This document shows positions 14,411 to 32,900 of a stretch of 64,000 nt of DNA, one piece after another. Numbering within the stretch: position 1 is the stretch's first letter; every line of letters starts with the position of its first letter. The stretch comes from Echeneis naucrates (lineage: Eukaryota; Chordata; Actinopteri; Carangiformes; Echeneidae), in the NCBI RefSeq assembly GCF_900963305.1, contig NC_042532.1, positions 10,325,207-10,389,206 of the forward strand, written 5' to 3'. The translations under genes and the position numbers were made by a program. The notes under the pieces were generated by a model that saw nothing but the letters and a program-made list of their open reading frames with translations, was not told the DNA's origin and made no database searches.

Positions 14411-14835
14411 CAGCGGTCCCCAACCTTTTTTGTGCCATTGACCGGTTTAATGTCAGACAATATTTCCACGGACCAGCCTTTAAGGTGTGGCGTATAAATG
14501 CAACAAAATAAAATGATACGATCGGCATAAAAACTGTGCTATTTTCTAAATGTCATAATAAACGTGAATCCACTGTGCACTCGTATGCAACTTTATTAGC
14601 AGCGTCATCGTAACATCCTCTCTGCCCCCTGACCCCGAACCTAAATGCTCAAGAGTGAGTCATAGACGGATGTAACGGAGAGAATCCGGTCATTTTTCAA
14701 AATAAAACATAGCTCAGATTCAGATAATAAAAAAAAAAACATAAATAATGTATGTTATTTATTCTTTCTGCGCGGCCCGGTTTAAAAGACCCACGGACCG
14801 GTACTGGTCCGCGGCCCGGGGGTTGGGGACCGCTG
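14411..14835. mobile_element. Non-autonomous hAT transposon, complete, 425 bp
   Basis: The left end reads CAGCGGTCCCCAACC and the right end is its inverse (GGTTGGGGACCGCTG). Both are flanked by the same 8-bp duplication CTGTAGAA (14403-14410 and 14836-14843). An 8-bp target duplication and CAG...CTG termini are diagnostic of the hAT superfamily. The interior has no transposase frame. Similar GGTCCCCAACC ends are common in vertebrate hAT repeats. The element most likely lies in the cnr1 3' UTR or just beyond it. Confidence 0.8.
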
Positions 14836-15330
14836 CTGTAGAATAGCCCCAGTCCTGCTCATCCACTGTTCTGTGACTGTGAAATGTGCCAAAATATGAC
14901 AAAATATGAAACAAACCTGATAAGAAGCTTGCTTGAGAGCTAAAACCTGTAATATTAACATCAGTTCGTGCTCGTCTGTCTTTACTCTGCAGTTCAGAGG
15001 TGGTTTAAGTTGCGCAAGTCTCATCAAAATTCCAACAGTAAATAATATAGTCACATTCCCAACAACCTGCTTTTCTGTGACTGCTGTTAAGAACACTAAA
15101 TACCTTGTCATCTTCGCTGTAGTTTGAATGTGCAGGATCTTTTTTATTTTAACAGATTTTAAGGTTTTTAAATATGAAATTTTCTGTTGTCCTTCCAGTT
15201 TTTTTTTTCTTAACATTATGTCGTAGCAATATTGTGGCAGTAATCTAAGATAAAACTGTATCTGACTTCATGCAATATGTCAGTTTTAAATGACAGTGCA
15301 ATGCTTGTAAGTAAAATTAGCATCTCATTT

Positions 15331-15425
15331 GTGATATGGATTAGCTATTGAAGATTTTCTCAGATCATGATATTGTGCAATCGGGCAGTTGTTCAAGTCT
15401 ATAAAATGTTGTTTTATTTATAAAT
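15331..15425 (+). repeat. 95-bp direct repeat, copy A
   Basis: From GTGATATGGATTAGC onward this block is nearly identical to 15943-16040. It shares GAAGATTTTCTCAGATC and GTGCAATCGGGCAGTTG, with a small indel and a few substitutions. The copies lie about 610 bp apart in direct orientation. I see no terminal inverted repeats and no poly-A tail, so a local duplication is more likely than a transposon. Confidence 0.7.
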
Positions 15426-15754
15426 TTTTTTTATTGTACTTTGCAGAGTGAAATGATGAGTCATACTTTGAAATATGCTATCGATCAAATAAGAGCTATC
15501 GTCTACAGTGATTTGGTAATATTATATAGCTGCTAATTGAACATCTGGTTATGAAAGAGTTACGTCATTTTGTGAGAAGCCACACTGCCATCTTATTGTG
15601 AGGTATCCATTGTGCCACTGTGCTCTGTAAATCTGTGTGTCCGATAGGACATGAGTTGAATAAATATAACATTTTCCAAAATTTTTTCATTAAAATCATT
15701 GTCACCATGCTTGATGTGTTTTTTTTTATGTATATGTATAAATGTATATGTTTG

Positions 15755-15757
<3 letters not shown>

Positions 15758-15789
<32 letters not shown>
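15758..15789. repeat. (GT)16 microsatellite
   Basis: An uninterrupted GT dinucleotide run of 32 bases, next to a TATA/TATG-rich stretch. Confidence 0.95.
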
Positions 15790-15790
<1 letters not shown>

Positions 15791-15942
15791 AAGCTATAAA
15801 GTGGCTTAAATAATCCAGTCACAGAGGAATTTTCTGTTATGTGGTTTGGTTTGGGTATTTTTTAGCCCTCAAGAATTCAAAGATTCTTTTTTTTTTTTTT
15901 AGTTTTTAAGGGTGCAGAGTTCTGAACATTCATTTAATACTT

Positions 15943-16040
15943 TGTGATATGGATCAGCTAGCTATTGAAGATTTTCTCAGATCATGATATTGTGCAATCG
16001 GGCAGTTGTTCAATTATATAAAATTTTATTTTATTTATTG
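15943..16040 (+). repeat. 95-bp direct repeat, copy B
   Basis: This is the second copy of the block at 15331-15425. It has a 4-base expansion (CAGCTAGCTATTG against TTAGCTATTG), and the two diverge after the GGGCAGTTGTTCAA core. It sits about 350 bp before the akirin2 promoter region. Confidence 0.7.
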
Positions 16041-16447
16041 TGAGGTTATAAAGGTTATAAAGCTTATAAAGCCTCCTCCAGATCTTTGAGCAGATGGTAA
16101 CCTGAGTTCAACCACACTTGAACACTTTCTTTAGTCGTAATACGGGTTATCTCTTTAATCAGTTTTGTGGCCCACTGAATTGGGAGCAACTGGTTTTCAG
16201 AGTGAAATAAACTCTGAGATGTGTGTTTTCTGTGTAACACTGCCCTCGTATGGAGATGTAGACACATTGTTTTTTTTTTATGTCGTGTAATTATCAGACT
16301 CATGAATGGATTTGCTGTCGCTAAAACACTAAAGTGATGCTGTAAAGTCAATCCAAAGCGTCATGGAGGTGATGAAGTGAACCCTTCTTTCGCAAATTGG
16401 ACTTTCATTCCACAACCCAGAATGCGTTGCGCGCACTCTTTCACTCG

Positions 16448-16455
16448 TGACGTCA
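16448..16455. promoter_or_regulatory. Perfect CRE palindrome in akirin2 promoter
   Basis: TGACGTCA is the full palindromic CREB/ATF site. It lies about 565 bp before the akirin2 start codon in a local CpG-rich island (GCGTTGCGCGC at about 16424-16434) that looks like the core promoter. Binding is inferred from sequence only. A possible 5' UTR donor (GTGAG then GTAAGAGG) occurs at 16660-16661, so the leader may be spliced. Confidence 0.5.
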
Positions 16456-17012
16456 GGAGCCGGAGAAGCCGACAGCCTCGTATCAAAAACAAGCAGCTAA
16501 GTTGCGTTAGCTAGCAGCCGACATCTAACGGCAGACGGTTGGCCTGCCGCTGCCGATCCTCGCTGCAACTTTGGGGAAACAACTTTTACAGCAAGACGAG
16601 TTGTTGAAGGTTGTTTGTTGTTGTTGTTGGAGACACCGACGCTTCCCCCACCTCCGTGAGGTAAGAGGGAGCTTTATGTCAATATAAGCCAGAAGATACT
16701 CTCCGACCGGTGGTGGCCAAAGCTAACGTTAGCTTTGTTTTCTTTTTGATAATTGGCTAGCAATCCCCGCTAACGTTAGCCCGCTAGCAAATGTTTAAAG
16801 GCTCGCCTGCGCAGTATGACTAGCATGAACCCCCCGAGCCAAAGAAACTAACACTGGAAGGACAATTCACGCTGTAAATATCAAGAAATGCAAATCAAGT
16901 AGTAGTGGCTAGCAGTTTGCTGAAATACCTGATGGCATCCGCCTCATTATTGTCTTGTTTCGGCATTTCTGTACCCCCTTTCCTCCTCCTCCTCCCTTAA
17001 CAAACTAAAGTC

Positions 17013-18581
17013 ATGGCGTGTGGAGCCACCCTGAAGAGGACCATGGATTTCGATCCACTGATGAGTCCTGCTTCACCCAAGAGACGAAGATGCATCCCGG
17101 TTTCCCCGTCGTCCTCATCCCCTAGGAAATATCTCAGCATGGAGCCCTCGCCATTTGGGGAGTCATCGTCCAGACTTAGCGCAGGTAATGTTACTGATGT
17201 TGTCCAGGTCGGGCCGTGGGGGTGATCAGTCAGGAACGAGCAACATGTTGAGCACCATCAGAGCAAAACGTGAATCAAGTGTGCCTTTAATTTATAGAGT
17301 TTAGCAGTGGGACCCTCAGATGTGGAAGCTGTTTAGTCTTTCCTGACAGTCTTTTGTCTTTTTTTTTGGCTTTCTTTTGTCCCTCTAGAACAAATCCTCA
17401 ACAGCATCAAGCAGGAATACAAACGCATTCAAAAGAGGAAGCATCTAGATGGAGGCTACCAACAGTCAGACTGCTGCTATTCTCCAGAGTCCCCATCACA
17501 GTCGTCTACTATGAGTGTTTCCAGCATGCCAGGTTAGCTGTGAAAGGCCCTTCTCACAGGATAGACTATAAAAGAATTACTGTGACATGTATTCAAGTAA
17601 TTGCAAATACTAGATACACGCTGATTCTTGGTTATTGTTTTTTTTTTTTTTCCCCAACTTGTGCAGGAACGTCCTCTGGAGGTGTCTCTCCTTCTAGAAA
17701 AGAACAGCCATTATTCACCCTCAGACAAGTTGGAATGATCTGTGAACGCTTGCTGAAAGAAAGGGAAGAGAAAGTGCGGGAGGAATATGAAGAGACCATG
17801 ACCTCAAAATTGGCAGGTTTGTACAGTCTCAGTGAAAATTGTGTGTTCTGACTCAGAACACCACCAATCAAAAAACCAGTTTACAGAGGAGATTGATGGA
17901 TGTATTAAGAAAAGGAGCACATCATCTGTCCCCTACACCTACTGGTGCTGATAAGAAGGGGTTAATAGAAATCTGGATCAAATCATAAAAGTTTGGGTTC
18001 AAAAACTCCCAGTGAAGTAGAGAAATAAAAATAGCTTTTCCTTCAGTTAATTACTGTATATTGTCTAATTAAAAACGCTATGAAATGTAAAAATTCTAAG
18101 TTTGTTGCATTAAAAAGCAAGTTTTTTATTTTTTTTATTGAAAGGATTGAAAATTGTCCAAGTTCATTAAAGTGAGGAATTATTTCAGCTCTAATATGTA
18201 GTTGCCGTATTAATAGTGACTGTAATGGGAATTTGAAACATTCATTTTTATACACAATTAGTGTAGTTAGGCAGTTCAGCCTGTGGGTTAAATGCATTTA
18301 AAAAACAGAGCCTCTATATCATTTCTAACATTGAGTTTCTGAAATTTTCAGAACAATATGACACCTTTGTGAAATTCACACATGATCAGTTGATGCGACG
18401 ATTTGGGGAGCAGCCCGCAAGCTGTGAGTCGTTTTATTTCATTTTAAATTATTTCCACGTTGCTGTTCCATTGGCAAACTGTACGCAAGAATGTCTTGGA
18501 TCTCAATTTGAGCTCCGCCTTTGAAGTTTAAAGTAACAAGTCTGGTGTCTGTATTTTATTTCATCCCCAGATGTTTCCTGA
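17013..18581 (+). CDS. akirin2: Akirin-2, nuclear factor
   Basis: Five coding exons: 17013-17184, 17389-17532, 17667-17816, 18352-18423, 18571-18581, totalling 182 aa with frame kept at every junction. Akirin-2 is a small nuclear protein. It links NF-kB and SWI/SNF-dependent transcription in innate immunity, and it imports 20S proteasomes into the nucleus. Visible features are the conserved start [20 protein letters not shown], a basic nuclear localisation signal KRRR at residues 23-26, the block [15 protein letters not shown], and a coiled-coil-like C-terminus ending SYVS, the tail that contacts the proteasome. The last exon adds only the codons for that tail. The C-terminal half is nearly identical to human AKIRIN2, while the N-terminal Ala/Ser-rich insert of mammals is absent. 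The gene converges on orc3. Confidence 0.97.
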
Positions 18582-19386
18582 GTGTGGCACACAAACCTCT
18601 GCAAGACAGCCTTTCTCTTGCTGCAAGCTATCATGTGATATGAGGAAAGGAAAAAAAAAAAATCATCATTGTAAGAGATTCAGTTTAGCTAGTTTAAATG
18701 AAACTTTTCTTACTGTGCCATATTTCTGTCTTTGGGCAAAGGTTTATATGAAGCTGTTGTCAGTTGTTACCACTCTGTTGTAAGCAACTAGGTCCTAATG
18801 TAAATGAATGGACCCTATCTCCAGTGGCCTATGTTCCTCCTGCTGTACATGTATCTACAGTTATCTCACTTTTGTAATGATTCCCGGCATTCCAGGCTTT
18901 GTCACACGTTTGTTTGTTACATGTAAATATGATAAAGCAGTGTAGTTTTAAACAAGGTTTGCTGGTCAATCTGAAAGGAAGTGGAAGATGCACAGCTGAA
19001 CAGAGAATATGTTTGCAGTTTGTCCTCTGTTCATTGCTTTTTAAATTTAGCATAAAGTGGGTGAAATTTTTTTCTTTTTTGAATTTTTCCTCTCTCCCTA
19101 CCAGTGTTTTATTTATTTTGACTTGTTTTGCTGGTATCACTTTGAAACCAATGTACTTATTGAAAAAAAAAATAATAATAATCTTTTAAGAGTTCAGACT
19201 TTGTATGTGGGACATTTTTGAGACTATGTGGCTCAAGTAAAGCCAAATCGTCAAAACGTTGTAGGAATTCAAACTTAACATTGATATGTAACATCAGAGC
19301 AAGTACGACCCCCACCCTCAAAAATTTATTTAGATCATTGAGCATATTACCGGATATTGGAAGTATTTGGTTCAGCCAAATGCAAC

Positions 19387-19423
19387 AATAAATGTAAGTC
19401 AAATGTGAACCATATCTTTTATT
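19387..19423. terminator. Facing poly(A) signals of akirin2 and orc3
   Basis: AATAAA on the plus strand at 19387-19392 is the first such signal after the akirin2 stop. TTTATT at 19418-19423 is AATAAA on the minus strand, the first after the orc3 stop. Cleavage 10-30 bases beyond each signal would make the two mature 3' ends meet or overlap by a few bases. Confidence 0.55.
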
Positions 19424-19509
19424 CGAAAATATTGTGAGATACAAATTCATGTCACACCTGATAATTTCTTCAATGAAATGGAGTGCAGATCTTGACTTTC
19501 TTGTATCGG

Positions 19510-25563
<6,054 letters not shown>

Positions 25564-26210
25564 GTCAGCATGAGCTTCAGGACGGGGGTCGGTCGGGTTT
25601 GTGTCTGGTTTACAGTAACATGATCTGAGAAACGACGCTTGTGTTTGACGGGATAAAGGGGCTGCTGCTTTCCCGCCAACATGACGTTTACGGAAACGGC
25701 TGTGTTCAGCCAAGGCACGCAGTTCATGTTAATGCGGGGTTTAAGCTTTAAGTTACCGAAAAGTAAAAATAAGAGATAAAGACTTGGGTAGCCATATTAG
25801 AAAATGCCACGCATGGCCGCTGTGATTCTGTGGGTAGTGTTTAACATCGCGTCTGTCCGCAGTTTTAGTCGCGGTTGATTTTTTCTGTGCTTCAGCACGT
25901 TGCAGCTCTTAGCCACGCCCCCTCCCGCCGTCTGTCTGTCTGTCATGGAGGACAAACGTGCAGAGGCAGTGAGATTATGAATATTTAAAAACGCAATTAC
26001 GTTATGTGTATTTGGCCAATATTTGTACTGGACAAAATTAAAAATTTAAGTGCTGAATGTCACAATGAAGAAGAAAAAAAAAAAACGTATTTTCTTAATT
26101 ATTTAACTCTTTTTTTGGTTCAATTTTCTTGAGACTATTTCCTGTTAAAATAACAATATCGACCAAAAAGTGAAAACTGACTGCTATTTAAAGATTTCCT
26201 TTGTAGTATT

Positions 26211-26246
<36 letters not shown>

Positions 26247-26514
26247 GAATTTCTCTAATTTGTTTTCAGAAATTTGGCAATGCTCATTTATGGATATGGA
26301 AAACTACTTCTACTATACCGAATATTCATATAAAAATGAATAGCATCTGTCCATGTTAAACAAACATATCATGTCACAGCAGGACAGTGCACAAACCTGT
26401 GAGTCCTGATGAACAAATGTTAAGCTGTTATGGAAATAATTAAAAAACAAATAAGAGCATTAAAATAAGGAAAAATGTTCGTAACACAAAAGAATCTGCT
26501 CACATTGTTTTTAT
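25564..26514. other. orc3 promoter region and orc3-znf292 spacer
   Basis: The GC-richer part (about 25600-25930) upstream of the orc3 start is the likely orc3 promoter. The rest is AT-rich with an unbroken 30-base A run (26214-26243). RARS2 and SLC35A1, which lie near ORC3 in human, are absent. Confidence 0.5.
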
Positions 26515-26978
26515 AAAAAAGAACCAGTAACATTTTATTGAACACTTTGTGGAAGACATGTAAATATTACAGATAGGTCTACTAGTGTTGAAAAAGGATA
26601 AAATAAATACAAACAGAACTTGAAATCCCATAGGGATATATAAAAACATAGTTTTTCTTTAAAAGTCTCCATTTAGCAAAAAAAACAAACAAACAAAAAA
26701 ACAAAAACCAAAAAAAAAAAAAAACATCTTCAGTACTAAGCATAAATACAAACATGTTTCTAAAATCTATGCCCTATAGATTACCTGGTTATTATAACTA
26801 ACATACATACTTAAAATCATCCGAGACATTTTTTCATTAAGTACAAAATAGGCCATTTCATTATCATCTGTGACCATTACTGTTAACAGTTGGAAATCTG
26901 ATGCATTAACAAACAAACCATTCTGCAGCATAACTTCTCAAATCCTGAGTGAGATTGAGTTGAAAACAAAATATTGGG
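26515..26978 (-). other. znf292: znf292 3' UTR
   Basis: AT-rich sequence downstream of the znf292 stop. TTTATT at 26534-26539 gives an AATAAA poly(A) signal on the minus strand, so cleavage is expected near 26515. A-rich tracts with AAAC/AAAAC units occur at about 26680-26725. Confidence 0.5.
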
Positions 26979-29900
26979 CTATGATCCACTATAAAGCCAT
27001 TTTTTTATAATGACTATGGGCCTCATGTCTTGTAGCTGCTTTAATAAAAGATCAGCACCATCTGAAAAAGTTTTATCCATGACAATCTTGACATTGCTCA
27101 CTGATTTGAGATTTAGGGGATTTCTGAAGTCAACAAGATTTTCACAGCCTCTAAATTCATCTGTAATTTTACCTTTCATAGAAGATTTCTGTTTGTGAGT
27201 TTGTTGTCTTTTGGACGGCAGTTCAGCACTAGATTTGTCATTTAATTTCCGTTTGGAAGAGTGCGTTGACTCTGAGGTTTCTAAGAACTTAAGGAAGGAG
27301 TCCTCTAGTCCTAAAGGCTTAAAAGATCCTGACATGACCATGTCATCACGTTGTTCTTGGGCTGTAGGGGTACCAGGATTTGAGTTCTCTCTTGAACTGT
27401 TAACAGTTGAACGGTTCCTTAGGGTCTGCATCCTTTCCTGACAAGCTGGTGTTGGATGTACAGGTTTCCTGGGACGGCCTCTTTTGGACGCCCCTTCTGG
27501 CCCAGTGGAAGCTTGGGATTCTGCACTGTCGTCGTTGGACAGCTTGCTGTCTTCTTGGCCTATTCTGTCCAACACCTCCTCTGTTTTCTGGTCACTGAGC
27601 TTTTCACCCTCTTCTGGCTCTGTCTCCTCAGAAGATGAGCTTGATGCGCCCTCTGACTTGTTTGCATCTTTGAATCTGGCACGCGAGTACTTTTTGCAGA
27701 AAATGAACTGACTCCGGTGGTCTTCAATGTATCTCTCTGTGAGGCCATGAGTGGTGTAATGCTTAAATATATTTCTCTCGGCCCGCTCCACTGCGTCACA
27801 ACCTATGATCATGCACGGGTACTGCAGGGCTGACTTCTTGGTGCACATAGCTGATGCCTCCTCGTGGGATTTTAGTGTTGGTTTTCCAAAACTAGTCCAG
27901 TGTTCAATGGACTTCCCTTCTTTCTTTTTAGTGTTTTTCTTCTTCATTTTAAATTTGTTTTCTACATTCTCCTTCCCATTACCCCCTGGAAAAAGCCCTA
28001 CCGATTTAGTCCTCCGCCCATCACTTGTCTTGGGATCATAAACATAATCATGCTTTTTGATCAGGTGACGGAGGAGGTTTGATTTTGTAGTGTAAACGCG
28101 ATCACATCCGTCATACTCACACCTGAAAGTTGGGTCTACTGAGCCACTCTCAGAGATTGCAATTTCCTTGTGGTAATTCTTTATATGTTCAATGTATTTA
28201 TCCACAGAGTTGAAGGGGAGCGCACACTCTGGCCGGTCACAGTTGAAAGTCCCTATGGTCATGCTGGCCATCATAGCAGTAGCTTTGTCTCGGGTGAACT
28301 TGTGGAGTAAGAGGTAATGCTGCACTAACCTTGTGATTCCCATGAACACCCTTGAACAGTTTTTCACTTGACACCGGACTTCGTTATCTTTTCCTATGCT
28401 TGCATCACTCTCTTGTCCATTTTTGACACTGGTCTTCTCTGGATCCGTTTCAGTTTTATTGGTGGGCAGGAATGCCTGATGCATGGCCCTGTAATGCAGA
28501 ATTAAGTTTTGCTGGATGGTGAAAGCAGCAGTGCATCCTTCATGAACACAGCGATATGGTCTATATGGACTGTAGGCATTGTCTGTATCACACATCTTGA
28601 GGCTCAGCCTTTTCTGAAGTTTCTCTTTCCTCTGAGATTCCTCCTTTGTTGGTGTGTTTTTGGAGCTGCTGGGTTTCTCTGGAGAGGACGAAGAAGATGC
28701 AGTAGGAGAGCTTGACATTGGGTCTTTTGCTTTGCTCAATGCTGCATCAAATTTTCCTCGCTGTTCCTTATCTTTGCCAACTGGGCTGAGTTTGTCTTTT
28801 AAATTAGATTTCTGTTTCACATCTGGACTCTGGTTTACAACTGCCACGTTCGGCTGCTCTGGGATTCCCTCAAGAACTGGCCCCACCTCGGCGTACGACC
28901 CGTCACTCAAATAGTTCTGGGGAGATGGTAATCTTGTAACAGTCAGTACCTCAAGTGTTGAGCCCTCTTTCACTACCTCTCCTGGTGATGTAATATGATC
29001 AACTCCTGGATTAGTTTCATCATCTGCAATTGCAATGTCAACTGGTTCTTGTTTTATAGGCGGTATTACAACTGCTGATTGTGTTGTGCGATTGGCATTG
29101 GGATCGGTGGTTGCACGTTGGTTATTGCATGTGTTATCCTTGTTGAGTCTAAATGCACGCCTGTTTCGAGCACTGATCCTAAGCTTCTGCATTTCTGCTT
29201 TTGACAATCGGTGGACTTTTTCATAGTGAATCCTCAATCCTGTCGTCCGGGTGAATGTTTTGGGGCAAATCTGACAAGGATATGGAGACAGTTTGGATGG
29301 TGTTCTTTTTAATTCCTCTATCATTTCATTTGAGAAATCGTGCATTTTACACAAGTGTTTGAACAATGCCTCCTTTGTCATGAATGAATACTCACAATCA
29401 TCCTGGTCACATTTAAAAGGTTTAGGTACCTTTTCAGGTGGTTTGTCATCACTTTTGCTTGGGAGCTTGCCCTTTTCTATTTTAGAGGCTTTATCACAAC
29501 GACTGGCATTTTGCTCTAAGGACAGTGCATTTCGCATCTTTTCTTGAGCAGCCTCAATCAAATCCAACCTTTGAAAGGCATGCGAAATTTCCATCAGATG
29601 ATCCTCCTGATAAGGTACAGCAAGACCTGGATTGGCCAACTCGGCTCCCTTCTCTTGTTGGTTTTCAGAGGAAACTGTGAAGGAGTTAGAATAGTCCATT
29701 ATATTGGTATTTTGGGGCTCTTGCTTCAATGCCATAGGTGAAGTTAAAGTGGTCAAGCTACAAGATTCCTGTGAGAAATCACCATTTGCCATATTATATA
29801 TTGCTCCATTTGTGTCAGGGACATGAGGATCATTGAGAAAATCAAGAAAAGACGTTGGCAGATCAGCCGTCAGGTCGATCTCATCTAAAGGTCTGCACTG

Positions 29901-32900
29901 CGAACGTTTAGATAAGTGACCTCCGAGAGATTTGGTGCTAGTGAACTCTCTGAAGCATCTCCTGCAAATGACTTTGCCATCCTTAATGATAGCAGGCCAT
30001 TTGGTTCGCTTGCTCAACCTGCTGCGCTTTCCTTTCTGCACATCGGTTTCACTACTCTTTTCATCAGTGGGGTTGGTTTCACATTCAGCATTAGGGCAAT
30101 CCTCTTCATAAGGGAAATCTGTGTGGATTACACTATGTGGGCTGAGCATGCCCTCCCCAGAGTTGTCAATCTGCTCATAAGCTGGAGTTGACATATTCTC
30201 TGTTTTAATGATTTCAGTTGAGGGTTTCAAAACAACTTGAGCCTCTGGGCTGAGACATTTCATGGGACTCTCAACTGATGAGCTCTGAGGAAGACACGAG
30301 TTCTCACTCTGAGCATACGGAGTATGGTAACTTCTTTCAGGGAGGCTGTCAATTGTTGAGATAGTGTTTCCATTATCCAACTGTCCTGTCATACTCGTAC
30401 TGTTTTTTCTCACTTCTACACCTTCTCCACTACCCTCAGGATGCATAAGTCCATACTGATGTCCTCCATTATGCATTTGCCCTCCATTATCAAGCATCAG
30501 AGAACTAGACACATACTGAGACATCAAACTGGAATCTGAAGGAGCCTGTGACATGGTAGGACTGTGTATAGCTGCCATCGAATGGTCTCTATCTGCTGGG
30601 AGAGAAGCTGTGGTCTGATAAGGGTCTGTCTGCCACTGAGGATAGCTGCGGGAGGGGTACTCATTCATGTTGAAGGAATCTGGATAGCAATTATTCATGG
30701 GAGGTGAAGACCATGATTGGGACATGTCTGATGGCATCTGCATGCTGGGATTGTTTGGGGTTCCCCATGATGGGTAGAGAGAAGGGTTCACCATTGGAGT
30801 GATAGGCACAGGGTCCATTGATCCAGGGTAACACTGGGCAGGTGAGGTTGAACATCCCACTGGGTAATCCATCTGCTGCATCCCGAGTTTGTTGCATAGT
30901 ACTCCTGGCTGATTTGGTGGCCTGTTTCCCGGGTTCTGAGACTGATTTGGTGAGGATGGCCCACTTGGTGCCTTTTTTGCTGTAATTTTGGCCACTTTGT
31001 TATATTTCTTTGCTAACTTCCAGTCTTCAAATATTTCAGGGTGTTGCTTCTTCACATGCCTAGACAGACTTTTGTTTGTACTGTATGCCCTTGTACAGTC
31101 ATTATATGGGCAGCAATGCAGGTTTTCTTCGTTGCCAACAGTAACAGCAGGCATACAGGAGGGATATCCTTGCAGCAAGGAAGGAATTTCAGTCTTGATT
31201 TGACTTGGAGAAATTATCTGTGGCATTGCTTTTGGAAACTCATTACTTTGTGTATTATTTTGCCCCTCTTCCTGCTCACTGGCCACAGGGTTTGTTGCAC
31301 TGGGAGCAGGATATTCAGGAGGAATCTCACCCTGCCCAGCTATATTTTGATGTACATTAGGAGCCTCTGGTGCTGGTTTCACATCAGCTGAAGCCGCAGT
31401 GGGATTTGTCAGTGGAGTGTAGCATTTCTCTGGTTCTTTCATTGCAAGCTCTTCCACTGGGTTCAGCATGCTTTCAATCGAGTGTTTCACTCTAACAGGA
31501 CCAGACTCATTGGCAATCTGTGGCGATGCGCATGGTGATGTGTTTTCCTTTGATGCTTCCGTCATACAAACGTCTGAATTAATCCTGTCAGGGCAAACAA
31601 CAATAGCAGATGCATCGTCTTTGGGAGTATTCTCCAGTGGTGGGCCAACATTTGGAGTGACAGGCGGGTTTTGAATTGTGATGGGCAAATTGTTCACAGC
31701 CTGATTTGTACAATGATACTCTTGGTGAGACAAGAATTGAGACTGTGAGTAGAATATTTTGCCACAGTTATCTGTTTGGCAGGTATAGGTAAGGTAATGC
31801 TGAGCCTCATGGTCATACAGCAAGTAGGCCTCGCTGAAAACTTTACCACAGTTAGGAAACATGCACTGGGCCTTAAATTCTGGATGTGTTTTTCTATGCA
31901 TGAGGAGCTCAGAATTTGAGTTAAAGTTTGCCTTGCAATCCAGCTGTATGCAGATGTATGGTTTGCTGCCACAGTGCATCTGCAAATGATCATTAAGATG
32001 TCTCACATTAACAAACTGCCGTCTGCAGTACTGGCATACCACTTTCTGCTTTTGTATCTCTAAAAACCTCATGGCCTCTTCATCATCCTTGTGAGATCTG
32101 ACGTGAGCCATGAGGTTACGGAAAAATTTGAAAGCCTTGGAACAGTTTTTAACAGGACAGAAACAGTCCTGACTTATCTGAGGGTCTGATGTTGTTTGTT
32201 CTATCTTAACAGGAGATGCCATTTGGTCCCCAGTTTGAGCTTCAACTTTAACTGGGCTCATGTTTGTCTTGGCAGCAACCTTAAAATGTTTGGATGGACT
32301 TTTAGGGGACTGAGGTGGTTTGGTTACTTTCCTTGCAGCTTTCATTGCAGCTAGTCTCTCCTTGCAAGATTGCTTTACATGTGATGCTACATGTGGCTCT
32401 AAAACCTCCCTACTTTCAAAACTGTCAGCACATATTGGACAAAGATATACTCCATCTTTGAAATGCTTCTGAGCGTGGCGGACGATTCTGTGACCCAAGA
32501 ACTCCTTGTCACACAAAACGCAATACTGCATGTAGGCTCGCCAATTTCTAAACCGGGCAGACACAAAACCCTGCTCCCGAAGTTTTTTAGCTTCTCTGTT
32601 TTTTTCTCTTTCATCTGTGATTTCATTGAGTTCATTTGTAGTGGTTAACAGGAAATCCTCCAGGTCTCTGTATTCAGGGAGCTTACCAAGTGCACTTTCC
32701 ACCTCTTGTTCATCTGTGTCATTGAGTGTGTCAATAGATGACACAATAGCTGCCTCCTCGCCCATCAGTGCCAAACAGTTGCGTTTCAGTGTTTTCCAGT
32801 CCCAGAACTCTGGATCAAAAGGCCACTGTGTCTTCAAGGCCAGCAGTAACTCGCAGCGTAACGAATTGGGCACTGGTAGACTCCCATCCTCCTCAGGCTT

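Larger units (their letters stand above)
13972..16390 (+). other. cnr1 3' UTR and cnr1-akirin2 spacer
   Basis: No second gene is visible. The proximal part is probably cnr1 3' UTR, carrying a hAT insertion and two copies of a 95-bp block, both described separately. A GT microsatellite lies at 15758-15789. The end of the cnr1 transcript cannot be fixed because several AATAAA motifs occur. SPACA1, which lies between CNR1 and AKIRIN2 in mammals, is not seen. Confidence 0.5.
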
